64,000 nucleotides of DNA, from contig JAIXMP010000014.1 of the NCBI GenBank assembly GCA_025677815.1, forward strand, positions 1,018,050-1,082,049, in the 5' to 3' direction. The notes below the pieces were generated by a model, which was not told where the DNA came from, searched no databases, and saw only the letters and a program-made list of their open reading frames with translations. The position numbers and the translations under genes were made by a program. Below are positions 56,926 to 64,000 of the stretch, piece by piece. The stretch is from Phascolomyces articulosus. Lineage: Eukaryota > Mucoromycota > Mucoromycetes > Mucorales > Lichtheimiaceae. Each line of letters starts with the position of its first letter. The stretch's first letter is position 1.

Positions 56926-59900
56926 ATGAAATTCAGGTCAGTATATTATAAAGATAAATATCATGTTGGCTATAAATGGTAACAGGAAAAGAGGTGATTT
57001 GCTAACTAATATATTAAATCTCTTATTGAGTATTTTTTTATGCCGAATGAAACGGGGTCTCAGTTGATCTCTACGGTTAGCAGCCAATACATCGAGCAAT
57101 TATATCTGTAGGTTTCTCTTTCTTCTTTACCACATTCTTTACATATTGAATTGTTATCTGTTCATCAGCTTATACTCTTTTGCAAATTTTCTAGTATGAA
57201 ACCGAATGGATTCCGATTGTGCACCGATGAAATCTTCTCCGGTTGATGCTAACGACTGCTGCAAAGATGACTACTCCTATTATGTATGAACAAAACAATC
57301 GAATGGCGTGGAGCAAATTTTATTGTCTTATTCAAGTGAAGCGCATATACGTTGATAATGTAAGTACAATCTGGCTTTTATTGATCTGATCTTATGTACT
57401 GGTGGGAGTGATTCAATATATTTCCCACTTTTTCAATATATAATTATACCTACATTGTTATTGTTTATTGACATGCCGTTAAAAAATAATATTGAATCTC
57501 TAACACCGTTCGACATTATATTATTTTATATCACAGGTCTTTCTTCTTTGCAAGCTTCTCTTACAGCTATTATACACAGCTGGCTCTTCCCTTGTCATAT
57601 AGTTTATGGTATATAAATTTATCTCATATATATTTGTCTTGTTAAAATGTAAAACGAAGAATGAAATCTTGGTTGACATTTAATTCCTCTTGTATTTTTA
57701 TATTTAAATATAAATAGGTAAACAAAGGGCACTCAACGATCCGAATCAGAGCATGGCAGACCATTTGAAAGAAGGATGGATCACGTATAAAAAAAGAGAA
57801 AAAAAACAAAACAAAAAAAACGATAGAAAGGAGCTGATTTATCGACCCTTTGCTCTTCTTTTATGGAGGGTGCTTCTTTTTGAAGGAGCCGTTTGAATTC
57901 GTAATCCAGGTGTACTGAACTATGAGTTAAATTGGTGATTTTTTTTCTTAATGGCATAAGACATTGAATTTTTTTTCCGTGCCTAAAAAATGTCGAAGGG
58001 AAAAAAAATGGCTTTTTTAACGTATAGTGGTCGACCATCAATTCCAGCATCCGTATGGAGGCGTCGCGCATGGCCGCGGCTGCAGTTGGATTGCGGGTTT
58101 AGGCGAAGAAACCTTTCTATTGGGTCTTTTGGGTAACCATTTGACAAAGTGTAGGCTGTTGGTTAGCAGCTGAGGCAAGGAGGTTATGTAGGAGTATGCG
58201 ACCGGACGACAGCATATATAGTTGATTTAAATGAATAATCGAGTACGATGACGATTTAAACGAATAGTGGAGTTATGTGGATAATCGATTTACGACGATG
58301 ATTTAAACGAATAATGGAATTATGTCGATAAATCTGAAATTGTTGGTGCAAAGCAAATTGAATTGTTTGGTGAAATGGTAAAACGAAACGACAACAATAG
58401 TTTTACTGTACTAATAGACTAATATTATTCATGTTTATTAAATATTTCTAGACCAGATTCTTCCCTTTTGAAACATGTGGCCTGTCTTTTGCGTCCTCAA
58501 GTTCTTTGCGTCCTCGAGTATTTCAAGCTCTTTAATATAGTCAATTCCTTTACGTTCTTCAGGTCATTCAAGCAATTCACAGTAGGCTAGTCATTCATAA
58601 TAGTATTCCTTTAGTCATTCAATTTTTCCTTCTGTACATCAAAAACATTTGGGTCTTTTGACATAGTGCAGTTGGGTCAACCAACTGAGGGATAGGGTGG
58701 GTTTTCCTCGTTTTAATAAACATCAAACTTTAAAAAAAAACATGGCTCTGTTGGTATTTTTTTTTATTTGTTTGAAATAATTAATTCATTTTAATAATGA
58801 CTGTTTGTACTTGATCAACCTTATCTGAATGGTTCCGAGTGCACGGGCCATGGTTATAAAGTTGAGATATTGGATGGTTCATCTTTATTCAAAAAGAAAA
58901 CCGGGCTTATTGGTTAGCACCTATGCTCTACAACAGTTCAACTGTTGTGATGATTGATGTGCCTGTTGTGGTAAATCCTAAGCCATCTTAAGAAAATAAT
59001 CGTCTCTTTTTCATTTATGATAATAATAATGAAGTTTGTATAATTCAGTGTAATTTTCTTAGTCTTGTTACTTGTTACTAATAATTGGAAGGTGGAAGAA
59101 CGGAACAAAGAAGCATGATCTTTTATTATTAATAGTGCCAAAAATATATTATATACAAGCATATGGGTATGGTATAAAAGAAAAAAAACACCGTGAAGGG
59201 GATTTTTCACGGTGGTTTTTTTTCTATGCTTCATTATATTATTGATTGAGTTGTAAAAACCACACAAACAAAACACACAAGATTACGTAACAGCGATTTA
59301 CCATTATTCTTTTTCTTTCTTAATGGATTTATCATCTAAATAAGATTTTATTATATATATATAAACGATAATGACTACTATGTGATCATCATTTTATTAA
59401 AAAAAACAATACGATAGCCGTAGTAGGAAGATTATTTATTTGATTAAATCATTGTGGTTACTTCTTATATAGAAACGCCGGCACCCATGATATCATTTAG
59501 AGGCACAAAAATAGGTACTTTTTTCTTTCTTTTTGCATATAAATTCACTTTGATACATACATACATACATAAATATACACACGGTCATTACTTAACCTTG
59601 AATCAATTCCCAATCGTTCGATCCGATCCAATCCATGTCATGGCCATCTATTCATTTGATACCCTTCCACTTGACCTGTTACGAACCAAATATCCTGTTG
59701 CGATAGCAAATATACACGTGTAATATATTTTTTTTCTTGACCAAACTTGACAACCGATTCAAAAGAGACTTGGCCATCTCAATCTTCACTTTTGTCAACT
59801 AACACTGGGACGCGTCATCATTATCATAGGGAGCCTAATCCACTTGCAATTTGGGCTATTAACTTTTGGGTATATAACTATATATCTTTTTCTTTCTTTC

Positions 59901-60992
59901 AAAGTCGGGATCCTTTTTTTCTATTTGTAACAGGATGAAACAGTTTTCATAGTATCCATGGAAAATAACTCATTTTTTTTTATCAGTCTAGACTATCAAG
60001 CGAACAGCAGTCGCGAAAAACAACAACAAACAAAAACAACAATTCTGGCCTCATGCTAGCATATTACAATGTACATCACTCAACCTTCAAGCATGATCAT
60101 TCCAATACGTGTGTGTAAGGACCATTATTTTATGTAGATGTTAGAGTAAATCTGGAGAAACATGGCAGTACCAGGGGTCAGCCGAATAAATTGGATGAAA
60201 ACTTACAGTCAATCAATAGCATTATCATGATGAAAATGGTGATGATAACAATGGTATGTAGACACAATTTTTCGATCATCGAAAGGGGCTCATGTGGGAA
60301 AAAAAATGTTGTCATTCGAAACCGGATGTGTTCAATTAGATGCATGATGCTAATCAAATATTTTCCTTTCTTATGGCTTTCCCGAACAGTTATGACGGTT
60401 TTATTTATTTATACTGTAAAGAGGAAAGAGGATAACGGATCGAACATGGATTGGATGGTGATGATGATAATAATGGAACAAGGCATGTGTTATCATGGCT
60501 TTTTATTTATTTATTTATTTATTTATTTTTTCGAGGAGTGTTGTTCGACCCAATGGTGTGGGAATATGGATCAAGAAAGAATGACGGGATAAGGACAGCG
60601 AATCTGGATGGTGACTTGTGTAGGTATTTGCATCAACAGTTTCAGGTACTTTTTTTTTCTTCCTTTATTTATTACATAAATATCAAATCATATATAAAAA
60701 TAAAGTATATATTTAAACTCATTTTCTTAATAATGATTGTATTATTGGACTTTCTTGACGATTTGAAAGAGGAGGAGATATGTGATGTGTATGAGGTTAG
60801 ACACTGGCTATATATTTAAAGAGATACAGGATCAAATGACGTATAACGTTGCTTTGACAAGGGGATTACCATTTTAGTCAATTGGGTCTGTTTATTCATT
60901 AAAAGAAACCACTGTTGTATATCCTATATATGCATCTCATACGAATCCGTTTTTGAGATAATCTGATTCTCGGTTATTATATTCTTTACTTT
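56926..60992. other. Repeat-rich stretch without a supported gene
   Basis: 4 kb. Coding-like patches occur at 57040-57360 (plus), 57850-58100 (minus) and 59454-60640 (plus), each broken by stops or simple sequence and without a recognisable domain. Promoter-like or splice-like signals can be found but do not assemble into a gene. It also contains a 47-bp tandem repeat (next entry) and an ATTT microsatellite near 60503. Confidence 0.4.
58224..58331 (+). repeat. 47-bp tandem repeat, two full units and a partial
   Basis: GATTTAAACGAATA(G/A)TGGA starts at 58253 and 58300, with a shortened, diverged unit at 58224. Each full unit includes TTATGT.GATAA and ACGA. Confidence 0.75.
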
Positions 60993-61421
60993 TGTGGTAT
61001 GGATAAGAATTGACGATAGAATTAATGACAAAGAGGGATAGAGACAGAAGAAGTCTTGTGAGAATCGATATAGATTTATTATAATAGTAAAGATGATTAT
61101 AAAAGTAAAGATAATTATATTCTAGTTTTACAAGTACAATATTAATATGTTTTCTTATCCATGCCACTTAATCGCTGATCATGGTAGTTTGCTATTATTA
61201 CATTTGTTTGATATAACGGGTATATATTCCAGGATCATTATTATATTATTATGATATTATATTATTATTGTATTATTATTGTATTATTATTGGAATGAGG
61301 ATTATGTGAGCCAACCGATATTATTTATTTATATTATTATTTATTTATTTGTAATAACGCGATGTAGTAGTATCGGTGATTATATATGTGAGAAGAAGTG
61401 TGGATACGTAAATATGCCACA
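60993..61421 (+). mobile_element. 429-bp LTR-like unit, copy B
   Basis: Starts TGTGGTATGGATAAGAATTG and ends GGATACGTAAATATGCCACA. It is the same as 52806-53234 in reverse. The following sequence (GTATGTATATAGAC...) is shared with copy A; the preceding sequence is not. That fits a 5' LTR followed by element interior, but no primer-binding site is evident. Confidence 0.65.
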
Positions 61422-63938
61422 GTATGTATATAGACATAAATCACTCGTTGATTGCCTATAATTTTCATGCATCGAAAACTCATTCTAACAAAAAAAGGGA
61501 CCATGGCGCCAAAATTATTATTGTAAAAAATAAGAATTTAAGAATGTAGCTAATGGAAATACGTTGTAGAAATGATAAACCATATATTGTTTATGTAAAA
61601 TGTGTGTCAAAAGCCTGAAATAGATAGAACAGAACAGTTTATTTAATAGTTTTTGTAGAGAAGCTTGTATATTATAGGTAATAATAATAATGATAATATG
61701 ACTAAATAAAATATATTGAGCAATATGTATAAAAAGATTATATATAATAAATTGTATAAACGATAAAATATATGCTTATTTCGTTTAGAAGGTATTATGA
61801 GCACGCTATGTTAAGAAAACTATGTTAATTGTCACGTAGTACTAATTTTAGAAAGTGAGCTCTTGATTGGCCATTGCCGCAGCGGTAAACTCCGTCGCCT
61901 CTAGTGTTCAATAGAATTTACATAGTGTAGTCTTTTTTTTTTTTCCTCTCTTTCCCTCGTTGCCCTTTGTAGCATTCTTCTGGACGTGAAATGTTGAGCT
62001 TTGCTCAGTCTGGCCAGCTGGAGTGGGGTATTCACTCTTAGCCTTCGGGAAGATGTGCTATTTAGGGTGACAAGTGAAGAGAAATGGTGGGGATTGGTGG
62101 GGATTGGTGGGAAATGGCGAGTGCCCTTTGTAGTAGCTTCTGGACGTGAAATGTTGAGCTTTGCTCGGTCTGGCCAGCTGCAGTGGGGTATTCACTATTA
62201 GCCTTCGGGAGGCTGCTATTTAGGGTGGGGAATGGAGAGAAATGGAGAGAAATGGAAGGGATTGGTGGGGGGAAATGGAGCCAATTGACTGTTATTATTA
62301 TTATTATTATTATTATTAGTATTAGTATTTTGTCATGAACGATTTTTACAAGCAAGCCAAGACAAGAACGAGCAAGAAACGGTCCAAACAACCTTACAGC
62401 CTTACAAGCACGGGTCCATTGGTTAAGAATGAGCAAGAAGTGGTCCAAACAGCCTTACAGCCTTACAAGCACTGTCCGTTAGTCAAGAACAAGGAAGAAA
62501 CGACCCAAACAACCTTACAAGCACTGGTCCATTAGTCAAGTTAGAACTTAATCACAATAGCAATCATAATAATAAAGTCTTTTATTGTCTTGGGCTTTTT
62601 TTTAACACATTAGTTTCTTCATGTTAAAACTCTTTAATAAAAAAACACGCAATCGTTTATTCATTGAAAGATTAATCTTTTAATCCTAATCCACTTTTTC
62701 TTTCTTGATCCACTTCTTTTTTTCAAAACACTTTCGGATGCGCAGCAGACCTTGTCAATAAAAAAAAAAACAAGTGCAGCGTTACCATATATTATATACA
62801 AAATGGTTATGAAAAGGGTAGCCTTATATACTGTGTTTTCGGTATTATTTTGATACTGTCATATGGCGTCAATAAAAAAAGATGGAAAATTATATATTAT
62901 TTAGAGGATGGGGTCATGTCCATCTAATATATGTATCCCGTCACCATCATGTCAAAATACTCGTCTCATTTAAAAAATGTCAAAGTAACCGCTTCACTTA
63001 TTGTGGAAGACAAGGTGTGTATCATTTCATTGAGTTCAATAATATTTATTACTATGTAAACTATGTAACAACAACATTCTATTTATATATTCTACTTACT
63101 GCAAATAAATAACAAAACTTTCATTTTCCAAAAGATCGTTTCCTATTTCGTGTCAGAGCATCCCCTTGTAATACATAAATAACAATATTCATAGACACAC
63201 CGGCTCTTACTACTGCTATAGTAACAGCCGTAATGATGGGCCTATATAACAAAAATATAAATATAAAAAAAATGTCTCTCCCACCGTCTCCCCGTTTTAC
63301 CCATAATACCATCCGATGCCAATCATAACGGGCACATTTGTCACTTGCACAAAAATCTGTTACTTGAATTCATTCCTGGTAGCAAAAAATTGGTGATCAC
63401 CACGAATAATAAAATATAAGAATAGAAAAGTCAGTAACAGTGTATCATATTGATAAGTCTTTGTTTGAAAATCTGTCACAGAGTCGCAGACAAATATAAA
63501 TAAAACTTACGTTTCAAGAACATAGATGGCGTTTATTTGCATATCTAAAGTTTCCATATGGATCAGGTACCATCTCCAGTAACAACGATAGTGACGATAG
63601 ACTCTTCAATAATAATAATATGCAATATATAGATGGACGAAAAAAAAATCGTTAGCAAAAAAAAAAAAGGAATTTTTTCATCGTAAATGTATGCCACTCA
63701 AGATTTCGTCTCTCTCACCCTCTGTTGCATATTTCTATTCACGTATAGAAACTGGCAGAAATTGTGAAACGTTTCCTATACCTCCTCCTGCTAATCGTTT
63801 CAATCATCGATGAATCGCTGAGTCGATGAATCGATTAAAAAGAATAAAGTGTTATAAAGAATATCTATGTAGTATCTATGTAGAAAAAGAAAGAAGGCGG
63901 ATTTTTTTTAGTCGTCAGTCATATTTACAAGTATCTAC
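60993..63938. repeat. Long inverted repeat, copy B (2946 bp)
   Basis: Reverse-oriented counterpart of 50289-53234, equal in length and nearly identical. It includes the LTR-like unit, both tandem arrays, and open frames at 61279-61461, 62001-62201, 62335-62535, 62882-63112 (plus) and 62062-62448, 63121-63312 (minus). None has a recognised domain. Past 63938 the sequence to the window end (63939-64000) is still related to 50220-50288 but diverged. Confidence 0.92.
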
Positions 63939-64000
63939 CTATCTATATATTCTTAAATGAAACTATTGTAATAAAATAAAAAGTTCCATTCCCTTTTTTT

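Noticed and set aside
59454..60819. Several plus-strand frames suggesting a multi-exon gene
   Set aside because: They are dominated by simple sequence (TACATACATA, ATTT, GATGAT), the frames do not join across plausible introns, and no domain is visible.

Overview
This is a eukaryotic window and almost certainly fungal, most likely Mucoromycota (Mucorales-type). It is strongly AT-rich, with short GT-AG introns (about 60-270 nt) in nearly every gene. The gene content is typically fungal (SLA1, an RSR1/Rap GTPase, a ULS1-like SNF2-RING translocase, a Dal5-type MFS permease), and several repeat families are ones I associate with mucoralean genomes. The exact genus cannot be read from the sequence.

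Positions 1-31500 are mostly ordinary genes: a TPR/F-box/LRR protein (2061-4389, -); a Rap/RSR1-type small GTPase (5514-6412, -) divergent from a seven-exon SLA1 endocytic adaptor (8598-12960, +); a seven-exon cyclophilin (13308-14435, -); a single-exon HET-domain protein (14726-16597, -); an aldo-keto reductase (18237-19604, +) convergent with a ten-exon SNF2/RING ATPase (19831-24032, -); and an allantoate-permease-like MFS transporter (29375-31491, +). The 5.3 kb gap before the transporter holds a solo LTR and a Tc1/mariner transposase remnant.

Positions 31500-42000 are rich in decayed mobile DNA. A DIRS-type element with inverted terminal repeats (33190-35750) has lost its reverse transcriptase, and its tyrosine-recombinase gene is split by a 375-bp solo LTR flanked by a 4-bp duplication. 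Two further solo LTRs, each with its own 4-bp duplication, lie at 27459-27841 and 40727-41100. Between them is a twelve-exon acyl-CoA-synthetase-like gene (36054-38815, -) with three exons of 10-21 nt, which appears to have lost its catalytic motifs and C-terminal lid.

Positions 42000-49800 carry two divergently oriented NmrA-type NAD(P)-binding paralogues (42376-43284, - and 46893-47792, +) and a small sulfotransferase-family gene whose stop codon lies inside the terminal inverted repeat of a 4-kb unit.

Positions 49786-64000 are nearly gene-free. The dominant feature is a pair of 2946-bp, nearly identical inverted repeats (50289-53234 and 60993-63938), 7.8 kb apart, each ending in a 429-bp LTR-like unit. 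The first copy sits inside a further pair of about 190-bp terminal inverted repeats. Between the copies lie a GC-richer segment with an armless tRNA-like fold and several tandem duplications. No complete cellular gene could be supported there. Exon boundaries below were assigned by hand from splice signals and frame continuity.
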